Assembly (NCBI GenBank): GCA_020161655.1
Contig: JAIUPC010000012.1
Location: forward strand, 124,001 to 188,000
Origin: Pseudomonadota bacterium
GTDB taxonomy: Bacteria > Pseudomonadota > Alphaproteobacteria > Rhodobacterales > Rhodobacteraceae
Length of the DNA: 64,000 bases
Reading direction: 5' to 3'
The notes under the pieces: model-generated
What the model was told of the DNA's origin: nothing
The model's database searches: none
Seen by the model: the letters and a program-made list of their open reading frames with translations, nothing else
In this document: one piece after another, positions 20,331-28,173 of the stretch
How positions within the stretch are numbered: position 1 is the first letter of the stretch
How the letters are laid out: each line of letters begins with the position of its first letter
Translations under genes and position numbers: made by a program

Positions 20331-21311
20331 TCAGCGCAACCGCTTACCATCCTTGTCGAAGCGGTAGACATGGCCCGGATCGTAGCCGAGCACCACCTTG
20401 TCGCCGACCTTCTCGGGGTGCTGGCCGAAGAGCCGCACGGTGAGGATGCCCTGCGCCGTCTCCACCAGAAGGTTGGTATCGCCGCCCAGCCGCTCGACAT
20501 GGGTGACGGTGCCGGGCAGGGTGCCGGTCGCCGAGATGGTCAGATGTTCGGGCCGGATGCCAAGGGTGCCGCCCGCCTCACTGGGCAGGAAGTTCATCGA
20601 CGGCGCGCCGAGGAAACCGGCGACGAACTGGTTGTCGGGGTCGTTGTAAAGCTCCATCGGGCTGCCGACCTGTTCGATCCGCCCGTCGCGGAGAACGACG
20701 ATGCGGTCGGCGAGCGTCATCGCTTCGGTCTGGTCATGGGTGACGTAGATCATGCTCGCCCCAAGCTCACGGTGAAGTCGGGCGATTTCCACCCGCGTCG
20801 CCATGCGAAGCGCCGCGTCGAGGTTGGACAAAGGCTCATCGAAAAGGAACAGTTCCGGTTTCCGCACGATGGCGCGGCCGATGGCCACCCTTTGGCGCTG
20901 GCCTCCGGAAAGCTCCGCCGGGCGGCGCTTCAGATAGGCCTCAAGCGACAGCATCTTCGCGGCCACGCCGATGCGCTCGTCGATGACTGCCTTCGTCTCG
21001 CCTGCCTGCTTCAGGCCGAGCGTCATGTTCCCGGTCACGTCGAGATGCGGGTAAAGCGCATAGGACTGGAACACCATCGCGATACCGCGTTTCGCCGGCG
21101 GGGTCTGGGTGACCTCCTTGCCGCCGATGCGGATGGTGCCGGAAGACGCATCCTCCAGCCCGGCAATGGTCCTGAGAAGCGTGGACTTGCCGCAGCCCGA
21201 AGGCCCGACGAAGACCACGAACTCACCCGGCTCCACGGTCAGGTTGATGTCCTTCAGAACATGAACGTCGCCGAAGGATTTGTTGATCTTTTCAAGGGAT
21301 AGCGCGGTCAT
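20331..21311 (-). CDS. sugar ABC transporter ATP-binding protein (UgpC/MalK type)
   Basis: A 326-residue ATPase of the CUT1 sugar-importer class. Walker A is GPSGCGKST, the signature is LSGGQRQRVAIGRAIVRKP, Walker B reads LFLFDEPLSNLDA and the switch histidine lies in YVTHDQTEAM. A C-terminal TOBE-type regulatory part follows (GIRPEHLTI). It would energise the two permeases encoded upstream. Last gene of the minus-strand amino-sugar operon, two bases after the Gfo/Idh gene, and ended by the nested inverted repeat. Confidence 0.93.
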   Translation of the reverse strand: MTALSLEKINKSFGDVHVLKDINLTVEPGEFVVFVGPSGCGKSTLLRTIAGLEDASSGTIRIGGKEVTQTPPAKRGIAMVFQSYALYPHLDVTGNMTLGLKQAGETKAVIDERIGVAAKMLSLEAYLKRRPAELSGGQRQRVAIGRAIVRKPELFLFDEPLSNLDAALRMATRVEIARLHRELGASMIYVTHDQTEAMTLADRIVVLRDGRIEQVGSPMELYNDPDNQFVAGFLGAPSMNFLPSEAGGTLGIRPEHLTISATGTLPGTVTHVERLGGDTNLLVETAQGILTVRLFGQHPEKVGDKVVLGYDPGHVYRFDKDGKRLR

Positions 21312-21313
21312 CT

Positions 21314-22339
21314 TCAGGTCCTGAGATCAATGGGTTTGCCGGCACGGATGCTCTCATCCGCCGCAAGGCAGATGGCGAGAGAGGTCACGGCGTCCTCCAT
21401 GTGGCGGGAAAGGTCGGTATCCTCGGCGATGGCGCGGATGAGGAAATCCTGTTCGGCGTCGCAAAGTTCCTGGTGGCCGGGCTCACCGGGGAAGTCGATG
21501 TCGCGGTTGGCCTCGCCGGAGCGGTGGATGCGCAAGGCGCCGACCTTGGTGTGGCCTTCGACCGAATCCGTAGCAGGATGCATCCCGGACATGATCGACA
21601 CGGCGCCCCTGGGGCTGATCACGTCCTTCACGAAATAGGCGACCTCGGACATCATCGGTCCCCAGCCGGCCTCATACCAGCCGACCGATCCGTCTTCGAA
21701 GACGACCTGGAACTGCCCGTAGTTATACATGTTTTCGGCGATTTCCTCGGAAAGGCGCAGGCCCATGCCATTGACCCTGACGGGCTTGGCATCAGTGATC
21801 TGGCACATCACGTCGACATAATGGACGCCGCAATCGACGATGGGCGGGGTGGTCCGCATCAGCGCCTTGTGCGTCTCCCATGTCTCGCCCGTCGATTGCT
21901 GGTTGAGGTTCAGGCGGAAGACATAAGGCCCGCCCAAGCCCCGCGCCTCGGCGATCAGCCGCTGCCAGGAGGGATGGTGCCTGAGGATATAGCCGACGAC
22001 GAGTTTCCGCTTCAGCCGCCTCGCCGTCTCGACCACGCACCGCGCATCCGCCACGGTCGTCGCCAGTGGCTTTTCGACGAAGACATGCGCCCCGGCTTCC
22101 ATGGCGGCGATGGCGAAACCGGCATGGCTGTCGGAATAGGTGGCGACGACGACAAGATCGGGTTTCGTCGCCTCAAGAGCCTGATGGAAGTCGTTGAAGA
22201 ACGGATAAGATTTCAGCTCCTTCGGCAGCGGCACCGAAGACCGGTTCACCAGCGCCACGATCTCGACCTCCGGGTGGTGGTGATGGGCCAGCGCATGGCT
22301 CATCCCCATATTGCCAAGGCCTGCGACGAGAACCCTCAT
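21314..22339 (-). CDS. Gfo/Idh/MocA family NAD(P)-dependent oxidoreductase
   Basis: A 341-residue enzyme. The N-terminal Rossmann fold has RVLVAGLGNMGMSHALAH, the family signature is EKPLATTVAD, and a C-terminal substrate domain follows. Family members oxidise or reduce sugars, inositols or amino-sugar derivatives, and a few use NAD to hydrolyse glycosides. The start overlaps the permease stop as ATGA and the ATPase follows after two bases, so it is firmly embedded in the importer operon. It therefore should act on the imported compound, but nothing in the standard MurNAc/GlcNAc route calls for it. A lactyl- or anhydro-sugar conversion is pure speculation. Confidence 0.87.
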   Translation of the reverse strand: MRVLVAGLGNMGMSHALAHHHHPEVEIVALVNRSSVPLPKELKSYPFFNDFHQALEATKPDLVVVATYSDSHAGFAIAAMEAGAHVFVEKPLATTVADARCVVETARRLKRKLVVGYILRHHPSWQRLIAEARGLGGPYVFRLNLNQQSTGETWETHKALMRTTPPIVDCGVHYVDVMCQITDAKPVRVNGMGLRLSEEIAENMYNYGQFQVVFEDGSVGWYEAGWGPMMSEVAYFVKDVISPRGAVSIMSGMHPATDSVEGHTKVGALRIHRSGEANRDIDFPGEPGHQELCDAEQDFLIRAIAEDTDLSRHMEDAVTSLAICLAADESIRAGKPIDLRT

Positions 22340-23175
22340 TTCACCGCTCCCGAGGTGATCCCGCGGATCAACTGCCGCGAGAAGATGACATAGAGCACCA
22401 GCACCGGCAGAATCGCCAAAGACAGCGCCGAGAGAACCGCGTTCCAGTCGGTCACGAACTGCCCGATGAAGACCTGGGAGCCGAGCGTCAGCGTCTTCGT
22501 CGCCTCGGAAGGTGCCAGGATCAGCGGGAACCAGAGGTCGTTCCAGATCGGGATCATGTTGAAGACCGCCACAGTCGCCATCGCCGGCCGCACCAGGGGC
22601 AACACCAGTTTGAAGAAGATCGCATATTCGCTCATCCCGTCGATGCGACCGGCGTTCTTCAGGTCATCCGACACCTGTCGCATGAACTCCGAAAGGATGA
22701 AGACGGCCAAGGGCAGGCCTTGCGCGGTATAGACGAGGATCAGCGCCGTCAGCGTGTTCACCAGCCCCGTTGCCACCATCATCTGCAGGATCGCCACCGT
22801 GCCGATGCGGATCGGGATCATGATGCCGAGGGCGAGGTAGAGGCCCATCAGCGTGTTGCCCTTGAAGCGGTATTCCGAAAGAGCAAAGGCCGCCATCGCC
22901 CCGAAAAGCAGGATCAGGAACAGCGAGACGACGGTGACGATCATCGAGTTCTGGAAGTAGAGGAAGAAATCCCCCTGCTTCATCACCGTCTGATAGCCGA
23001 TCATCGAAAAGCTCTCGCCCGTGGGCAGCGCCAGCGGCTCGCGGAAGATCGCCTGGCGCGTCTTGAAGGAGTTGATGAGGATCACCACCACCGGGAACAG
23101 TGCGATCACCGTCCAGAGGATCAGCGCGCCATGGGCGGCGATGGAATTCAGCGGGCTATGGCGGGCCTTGTGCAT
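22336..23175 (-). CDS. sugar ABC transporter permease (MalG type)
   Basis: A 279-residue inner-membrane permease with six helices. The EAA-type loop reads NAGRIDGMSEYAIFFKLVLP, where Asn replaces the usual first Ala. It is the second of two permeases, placed ten bases after the MalF-type gene. CUT1 importers of this arrangement take up mono- to oligosaccharides, and the amino-sugar genes around it suggest GlcNAc- or MurNAc-containing sugars. Stop overlaps the start of the Gfo/Idh gene. Confidence 0.9.
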   Translation of the reverse strand: MHKARHSPLNSIAAHGALILWTVIALFPVVVILINSFKTRQAIFREPLALPTGESFSMIGYQTVMKQGDFFLYFQNSMIVTVVSLFLILLFGAMAAFALSEYRFKGNTLMGLYLALGIMIPIRIGTVAILQMMVATGLVNTLTALILVYTAQGLPLAVFILSEFMRQVSDDLKNAGRIDGMSEYAIFFKLVLPLVRPAMATVAVFNMIPIWNDLWFPLILAPSEATKTLTLGSQVFIGQFVTDWNAVLSALSLAILPVLVLYVIFSRQLIRGITSGAVK

Positions 23176-23185
23176 TTTCGTCCCC

Positions 23186-24097
23186 TCAGAACTGATAGCG
23201 CCGCATCCGGGTCTGGATCAGGAAGAGATAGATGCAGACCCCGGTGAGGATGATGAGGAACATGGCCGTCGCGATCGCCGATCCCATGTAGGGATCGCCA
23301 AGCTGCAACTGAAAGCCGAAGAAGGTGCGGTAGAGGAAGGTGCCAAGGATGTCGGTTGAGAAGTTCGGACCGGCAAGCGCCCCTTGCGCCGCATAGATGA
23401 GGTCGAAGGCATTGAAATTGCCGACGAAAGTCAGGATGGAGATGATCCCGATCGAGGGCAGGATCAGGGGCAGCTTGATCTTCCAGAAGGCCGCCCAGCC
23501 GGTCAGCCCGTCGATCTCGCCCGCCTCAAGAACCTCCTCGGGGATCGACAGCAGGGCGGCATAGATCAGCATCATCGGGATGCCGACGAACTGCCAGACC
23601 GAGATCAGCGCCAGCGTCGTCAGCGCATATTCCTCTTTGCCGAGCCAGGGCGCGAAGAGCGACTTCAGGCCGGCCGCGTCGAGCATGGAGGGCGCGATGC
23701 CCCAGATCGGCGAGAGGATCAGCTTCCAGGCAAAGCCGACGATGACGAAGGAGAGGATCGTCGGGATGAAGAATGCCGAACGGTAGAGCGCCGCAAACCT
23801 CAAGCGTGGATGCGACAGGATCGCCGCCAGCGCCACGCCGATCGGGTTCTGAACCACCATATGGATGAAGAAGAACCAGAAGTTGTTGCCAAGCGCATTC
23901 CAGAACGAGGCCGACCAGCGCGGATCACCGAAAAGCGTATGGAAGTTCGAGAGGCCAGAAAAAACGGGCCCAGACTCGCCACCCGTATAAAGAGACAGCC
24001 GCAAGGTATTGAAAAGCGGCCAGATCATCACCGCGGTATAGACAAGAACCGCAGGCGCCAGAAATACCGCTATGTGTAGGCGCGACCTCTGTGCCAT
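23186..24097 (-). CDS. sugar ABC transporter permease (MalF type)
   Basis: A 303-residue inner-membrane permease with six predicted helices and the EAA loop LEAGEIDGLTGWAAFWKIKL followed by PLILPS. It partners the MalG-type permease downstream. The gene is separated from the binding-protein gene by about 100 bases that hold a two-hairpin repeat copy. This spacing would allow the binding protein to be made in excess over the membrane parts, as is common in such operons. Confidence 0.9.
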   Translation of the reverse strand: MAQRSRLHIAVFLAPAVLVYTAVMIWPLFNTLRLSLYTGGESGPVFSGLSNFHTLFGDPRWSASFWNALGNNFWFFFIHMVVQNPIGVALAAILSHPRLRFAALYRSAFFIPTILSFVIVGFAWKLILSPIWGIAPSMLDAAGLKSLFAPWLGKEEYALTTLALISVWQFVGIPMMLIYAALLSIPEEVLEAGEIDGLTGWAAFWKIKLPLILPSIGIISILTFVGNFNAFDLIYAAQGALAGPNFSTDILGTFLYRTFFGFQLQLGDPYMGSAIATAMFLIILTGVCIYLFLIQTRMRRYQF

Positions 24098-24112
24098 GCC
24101 CTGTCCCTTTTC

Positions 24113-24192
24113 ATCTTGCCGGAAATACCTTCGGGGGGTGCGGGGGGCAGAAGGCCCCCCGCTTCGGTCGCCCCGGATTTACTCCGGGGCGA
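24113..24192. repeat. intergenic repeat, copy 2, with two strong hairpins
   Basis: Begins CATCTTGCCGGAAATACC. It contains a perfect 9-bp stem GCGGGGGGC / GCCCCCCGC (24131-24153) and a second 8-bp stem GCCCCGGA / TCCGGGGC (24171-24191). The layout is nearly identical at 43815-43886. It sits between the binding-protein and permease genes of one operon, where the hairpins could protect the upstream message or thin out readthrough. Confidence 0.75.
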
Positions 24193-24199
24193 GGCCGGA

Positions 24200-25459
24200 T
24201 CACTTCGCCTTCTGCGGCTCGTACCAGGAGGCAAGACCGTCCTGCAGGCGCTTGCCGGCATCCTCGGGCGTCTCGGTGCCCTTGATGACATTGGCCGAAG
24301 CATTCCAGGTCTCGTTCTCAAGGTTCGGCGTGCCGCGCGACAGGATCTGGTAGGTCGAGCGGATCGTCGGTTTGCACTTCTCGCGCCAGCTGACGAATTC
24401 CTGCGCCAGGGGGTCTTCCATCGTCACCGGGGTCGAGTTGAGCGAGAAGAAGCCCGGAAGCGCGTTTGCATAGAGGGTCGCGAATTCCGGCGAGCCGACC
24501 CATTCGAGGAAGGTCTTGGCCTCATCGGGATTGGCGGACTTGGCGTTCATCCCCAGCCCGATGTCGGTATGGTCGGAGATGTAGCACTCATCGCCCGCGT
24601 TCGGCACCGGCGGCGGGAAGGCGCCCATCTTGAACTGGGCTTGCGTGTTGAAGCCCGAGATCTCCCACGAGCCGGCCGGATAGATCGCCGCACGGCCGAG
24701 GGTGAAGAGGTTCTGGCTGTCGGGGTAGGTCTGCGCCTCGAACCCGTCGCCCAGATAGTCCTTCCATTTTGCCAGTTCGCGGAACGGCGCGACCCAGGCC
24801 TCGTCCGTCAGCTTCTGTTCGCCCTTGATCAGCGCCAGGCGGCCCTCTTCGCCCTTCCAGTAATTCGGCCCGATGTTGTTGTAGCCCATCGTGGCGGCTT
24901 CCCACTGGTCGTTGGTCCCCATCGCCATCGGGATATAGGTGCCGTCGGCCTTGATCTTGTCGAGCGCGGCGTAGAATTCCTCGTTCGTCGTCGGCACGGC
25001 GATCCCGAGCGCGTCGAAGGCGTCCTTGTTGTAGATGAAGCCGTGGATGACGGAGGCCATCGGCACGCAGAAGGTGGCCGCGCCGTCATCGGTCTGCCAG
25101 GCAGATTTCGCCACGTCGGAGAAATTCGCCATCGCGGCGAGCGAGGTCAGGTCGGCAAGCTGGCCCTTGTCGTAAAGCGCGAGCGATGCGTCGAAGGGCC
25201 GGCAGGTGATGAGATCGCCTGCGGAACCTGCGTCGAGCTTCGAGTTCAGTGCGGCATTGTATTCGGCGGGGGCGGAGGGCGTGAACTGCACCTTGATGCC
25301 CGGGTTGGCGGCCTCGAAGGCCGGGATCAGCTTTTCCTGCCAGATGGTCAGGTCGTCATTGCGCCAGCTTTCGATGGTCAGCGTCACTTCCTGTGCGCTT
25401 GCCGCAGTGCCAAGCACGGTCGAGGCCAGAAGAAGGCCCAGAAGTCTCGTTCTCGTCAT
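24200..25459 (-). CDS. sugar ABC transporter substrate-binding protein
   Basis: A 419-residue extracellular solute-binding protein (family 1). The signal peptide MTRTRLLGLLLASTVLGTAA ends at SAQ, and the mature protein begins EVTLTIESWRNDDLTIW. Typical binding-protein stretches follow (FTPSAPAEYNAAL, FCVPMASVIHGFIYNKDAFD, YPAGSWEISGF). The ATG at 25459 has GGGAG six bases upstream, whereas the longer open frame to 25681 runs through murQ in another frame. It starts one base after the murQ stop. The periplasmic ligand is probably an amino sugar or muropeptide sugar, inferred from the neighbours. Confidence 0.92.
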   Translation of the reverse strand: MTRTRLLGLLLASTVLGTAASAQEVTLTIESWRNDDLTIWQEKLIPAFEAANPGIKVQFTPSAPAEYNAALNSKLDAGSAGDLITCRPFDASLALYDKGQLADLTSLAAMANFSDVAKSAWQTDDGAATFCVPMASVIHGFIYNKDAFDALGIAVPTTNEEFYAALDKIKADGTYIPMAMGTNDQWEAATMGYNNIGPNYWKGEEGRLALIKGEQKLTDEAWVAPFRELAKWKDYLGDGFEAQTYPDSQNLFTLGRAAIYPAGSWEISGFNTQAQFKMGAFPPPVPNAGDECYISDHTDIGLGMNAKSANPDEAKTFLEWVGSPEFATLYANALPGFFSLNSTPVTMEDPLAQEFVSWREKCKPTIRSTYQILSRGTPNLENETWNASANVIKGTETPEDAGKRLQDGLASWYEPQKAK

Positions 25460-25460
25460 C

Positions 25461-26393
25461 TCAATCTCCCAGTTGCTGTGATTTTTCGCCGGAGGGGGTC
25501 CGGCTGCTTGCTTCCCACTGCGCAAGTGCTGCGCGGAGAATTCCGTTATGTGCGTGAAGAAGCGCCGTCGCTTGCGCCGCATCGGCGCCGCGGGCGATGA
25601 GGATGGCGGGCTTGACCGCTCCTTTCGCGGCGGCGAGAGCCTTCGCTGCCGCATCGGGCGCGACGCCGGCGATGTCGGCAACCACGCCGGCGGCGCGGAC
25701 CTTCAGCTTGGCATTGTCGGCGACGAGGCCGACCATCCGCCCGTCATGGACCTGGCCCAGCCGGATGCCGGCGAGCGTCGAGATCATGTTGAGCGCCGCC
25801 TTCTGCGCCGTACCCGCACCCATGCGGGTCGAGCCGGCGACGATCTCTGCCGGGGTGGCGAGGGCGATGGCGACATCGGCCTTGTCGAACAAGGGCGCGC
25901 CGGGATTGTTGGCGATGGCGACGACCTTCGCGCCCCTGGCGCGCGCGGCTTCGGCCACGGCGATGGGGTAGGGGGTCCGCCCCGATGCGGCGACGGCGAT
26001 GACGAGGTCGCCCGCGCCGATCCCGGCGGCATCGCGCGCACCCGCTGTCGCGTCATCTTCGGTTTCGCCCGGCATCCGCGCGTCGCGCGGCAAGCCGCCC
26101 GCCATCAGCAGGCGGATGCGGTCCGGCGCAATACCGAAGGTGCCGTGCAGCTCAAGCCCGTCCGCGACCGCCATCAGCGCCGAAGACCCGGCGCCGGCAT
26201 AGATGAGGGTGCCACCGCCCCGGATCGTCTCGGCCATCAGCGATGCGGCGCGGGCAATGTCGGCAAGGGCAGGAGGGATCGCACTGAGTGCTGCAATCTG
26301 TCCATCAAGGATATGTCCGAGGATGGCCACGTCCTCAAGAAGGTCCAGCCCCCTGGCGGCAGGATGCAGGTTTTCGGTCGCGGCAGCGGTCAT
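25461..26393 (-). CDS. murQ: N-acetylmuramic acid 6-phosphate etherase
   Basis: MurQ splits the lactyl ether of MurNAc-6-phosphate to give GlcNAc-6-phosphate and D-lactate. The 310-residue SIS-domain protein keeps the motifs VAASGRTPYPIA, NNPGAPLF and the family hallmark GSTRMGAGTAQK. The two glutamates important in the E. coli enzyme appear conserved (LELHGTFG and GETEDDA). The phosphate loop GAGSSALMAVADG differs from the E. coli GAGTSGR pattern, so specificity might be shifted. First gene of the minus-strand operon, with GGGGGAG five bases ahead of the ATG; an operator-like AATACCTTT pair lies 24 bases upstream. Confidence 0.9.
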   Translation of the reverse strand: MTAAATENLHPAARGLDLLEDVAILGHILDGQIAALSAIPPALADIARAASLMAETIRGGGTLIYAGAGSSALMAVADGLELHGTFGIAPDRIRLLMAGGLPRDARMPGETEDDATAGARDAAGIGAGDLVIAVAASGRTPYPIAVAEAARARGAKVVAIANNPGAPLFDKADVAIALATPAEIVAGSTRMGAGTAQKAALNMISTLAGIRLGQVHDGRMVGLVADNAKLKVRAAGVVADIAGVAPDAAAKALAAAKGAVKPAILIARGADAAQATALLHAHNGILRAALAQWEASSRTPSGEKSQQLGD

Positions 26394-26416
26394 CGAATCT
26401 CCCCCTCTCGGCAGAT

Positions 26417-26436
26417 AATACCTTTATAATACCTTT
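26417..26436. promoter_or_regulatory. operator-like direct repeat before murQ
   Basis: AATACCTTT occurs twice (26417-26425 and 26428-26436), with an 11-bp period. It is 24 bases upstream of the murQ start. The same word pair, in inverted orientation, lies at 26519-26535 beside the divergent kinase gene. The GntR-family protein encoded at 27409 is the likely binder. Confidence 0.7.
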
Positions 26437-26518
26437 TTTCCAAGAAATTCTTCGAGACAGCACGGACTGGCGCGAAATCATCCGATTTTTGCAAGAAATT
26501 CGCTTCTCAATAGTAGAC

Positions 26519-26535
26519 AGGTATTATATAGGTAT
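26519..26535. promoter_or_regulatory. operator-like direct repeat before the amino-sugar kinase
   Basis: AGGTAT is repeated at 26519-26524 and 26530-26535 in the word AGGTATTATATAGGTAT, the reverse-complement form of the site at 26417-26436. The second half lies four bases from the kinase ATG and includes its probable ribosome-binding AGG, so bound regulator would block both transcription and initiation. Confidence 0.68.
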
Positions 26536-26539
26536 CTTC

Positions 26540-27412
26540 ATGACGCATCGGCCCAAGCACATCCTGGCGATCGACGGCGGCGGCACTTCCTGCCGCGGGC
26601 GGCTCTTTGTTGCGGGCGGGGCGGTGGAGGCCCGGGAGGGCCCCGCCAATGTCTTTTCCGATTTCGAGGCTGCCCTCGGGCGCATCCTGAAGCTCATTGG
26701 CGCGCTTTACGACAAGGCGGGGCTGGGGCCTCAGGGCTCTGCCGAAACGGTTGCGCATCTCGGCCTTGCCGGGGTGATCGACGCGGCGGGGGCTGAGGCG
26801 GTCGCGGCGCGGCTGCCCTTTGCGCGCACCGTCGTCACCAGCGACCAGCCGACGATGATCGTCGGTGCCCTTGGCGGTCGCGACGGTGCGGTGGCCGCGA
26901 TTGGCACCGGGTCTTTCGTCGGCGTGCAGTCCGGCGCTTCGGTCAGGGTTCTTGGCGGCTGGGGCCTCGCCATCGGCGATCAGGCCTCGGGCGCCTGGCT
27001 TGGGCGCGAGCTTCTGAAGCATGTGATCCTCGTCGGTGACGGCATTGAGGCGGCCTCGCCGCTCGCCACCCGGTTTCTCGACCGGCTGAATGGCGTTCCC
27101 GGCGTCACCCGCTTCAGTCTCTCCGCGCGGCCCGCTGACTATGGCCGCTTCGCGCCCGAAGTGGTGGCGGCGGCGGAAGAAGGCGACCCTCTGGCGGCGC
27201 GGCTGATGGGCGAGGGCGCGGATTACATCGCCGCCGCCCTTCGCACCCTTGGCTGGAGCGCGGGCGAACGGCTTTGCCTTTCCGGCGGCCTTGGCCCCGC
27301 CTATGCGCGCTGGCTGCCCGAAGGCATCACGGCGGGCCTTGCCGCCCCGGACGGAACCGCGCTCGACGGGGCCGCGATCCTCGCACGGCGGTTGGCGGAG
27401 AATGCGGCATGA
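26540..27412 (+). CDS. BadF/BadG-type amino-sugar kinase (GlcNAc/MurNAc kinase candidate)
   Basis: A 290-residue sugar kinase of the actin-like ATPase fold. Phosphate-1 motif HILAIDGGGTSCRG, the active-site stretch TVVTSDQPTMIVGALGG, AIGTGSFVGVQSG and the adenosine motif LCLSGGLGPAY are all present. The same family includes GlcNAc kinases and the clostridial MurK that phosphorylates both MurNAc and GlcNAc at O-6. Since murQ and nagA need 6-phosphates and the importer is ABC-type (no phosphorylation), this kinase closes the pathway. The open frame extends back to 26288, but MTHRPKH at 26540 is the sensible start. ATGA overlap with the GntR gene. Confidence 0.82.
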   Translation: MTHRPKHILAIDGGGTSCRGRLFVAGGAVEAREGPANVFSDFEAALGRILKLIGALYDKAGLGPQGSAETVAHLGLAGVIDAAGAEAVAARLPFARTVVTSDQPTMIVGALGGRDGAVAAIGTGSFVGVQSGASVRVLGGWGLAIGDQASGAWLGRELLKHVILVGDGIEAASPLATRFLDRLNGVPGVTRFSLSARPADYGRFAPEVVAAAEEGDPLAARLMGEGADYIAAALRTLGWSAGERLCLSGGLGPAYARWLPEGITAGLAAPDGTALDGAAILARRLAENAA

Positions 27413-28173
27413 ACGTGCTCGACTATCTCGCGCCCGACCAATGGATGAACCCGGCGCAGGGGCCGCTTTACGTCCAGCTTCGCCGCCGGATCGAGGCCGG
27501 CATCGCCAGCGGTTTTCTTGCCCCCGACACCTCGCTGCCGCCGGAACGCGAGATCGCCGCGCTGACCGGCCTCTCCCGCGTCACCGTGAGGAAGGCCATC
27601 GCCGAGCTTGTCGGGCGCGGCATGATCGTGCAGCGGCAGGGGTCTGGCTCGGCGGTCGCGCCGCTTCGCCCCAAGGTCGAACAGTCCTTGTCTCGGCTCA
27701 CCTCCTTCACCGAGGATATGGCCCGGCGCGGCCTGAAATCCGAAGTCGAATGGCTTGAGCGTGGCCTTGTCGTGCCCTCGCCGGAAGAGGTGCTGGCGCT
27801 GGGTCTGAGGTCCGGCGACCCGGTCGCGAGGCTGTCGCGGCTCAGAAAAGCCGACGGAAGGCCGATGGCGATCGAGCGCGCCTCGCTGCCGCATGACATC
27901 CTGCCCGATCCCGGTTCCGTCACCCAATCGCTCTATGACGTCCTTGGCCGGAGCGGCAAGCGCCCGGTCCGCGCCGTCCAGCGCATCAGCGCCATCAACC
28001 TTGGCGAGGCGGATGCCGGTCTTCTCGGCGTCCCTGTCGGGGCGGCGGGTCTCAGGATCGAGCGCACATCCTATCTGCCCGAAGGTCGGGTGGTCGAGTT
28101 CACCCGTTCCATCTATCGCGGCGACGCCTACGATTTCGTGGCCGAGCTACGCCTACCGGAGACGCTTTCATGA
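27409..28173 (+). CDS. GntR/HutC-family regulator with UTRA domain
   Basis: A 254-residue transcription factor. The winged helix-turn-helix occupies about residues 20-85 (PLYVQLRRRIEAGIASG, LPPEREIAALTGLSRVTVRK). A UTRA effector domain follows, from FTEDMARRGLKSEVE through the final YDFVAELRL. HutC-type members such as NagR and NagQ respond to GlcN-6-P or GlcNAc-6-P and repress amino-sugar genes, so it should control both arms of this locus from the AATACCT/AGGTAT sites. GGAG eight bases ahead of the ATG sets the start; its frame opens earlier, inside the kinase gene. It overlaps both neighbours by four bases. Confidence 0.9.
   Translation: MNVLDYLAPDQWMNPAQGPLYVQLRRRIEAGIASGFLAPDTSLPPEREIAALTGLSRVTVRKAIAELVGRGMIVQRQGSGSAVAPLRPKVEQSLSRLTSFTEDMARRGLKSEVEWLERGLVVPSPEEVLALGLRSGDPVARLSRLRKADGRPMAIERASLPHDILPDPGSVTQSLYDVLGRSGKRPVRAVQRISAINLGEADAGLLGVPVGAAGLRIERTSYLPEGRVVEFTRSIYRGDAYDFVAELRLPETLS

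Noticed and set aside
24116-25600. 494-codon plus-strand frame across the sugar-binding protein
   Set aside because: Antisense to a binding protein with clear signal peptide and conserved blocks.
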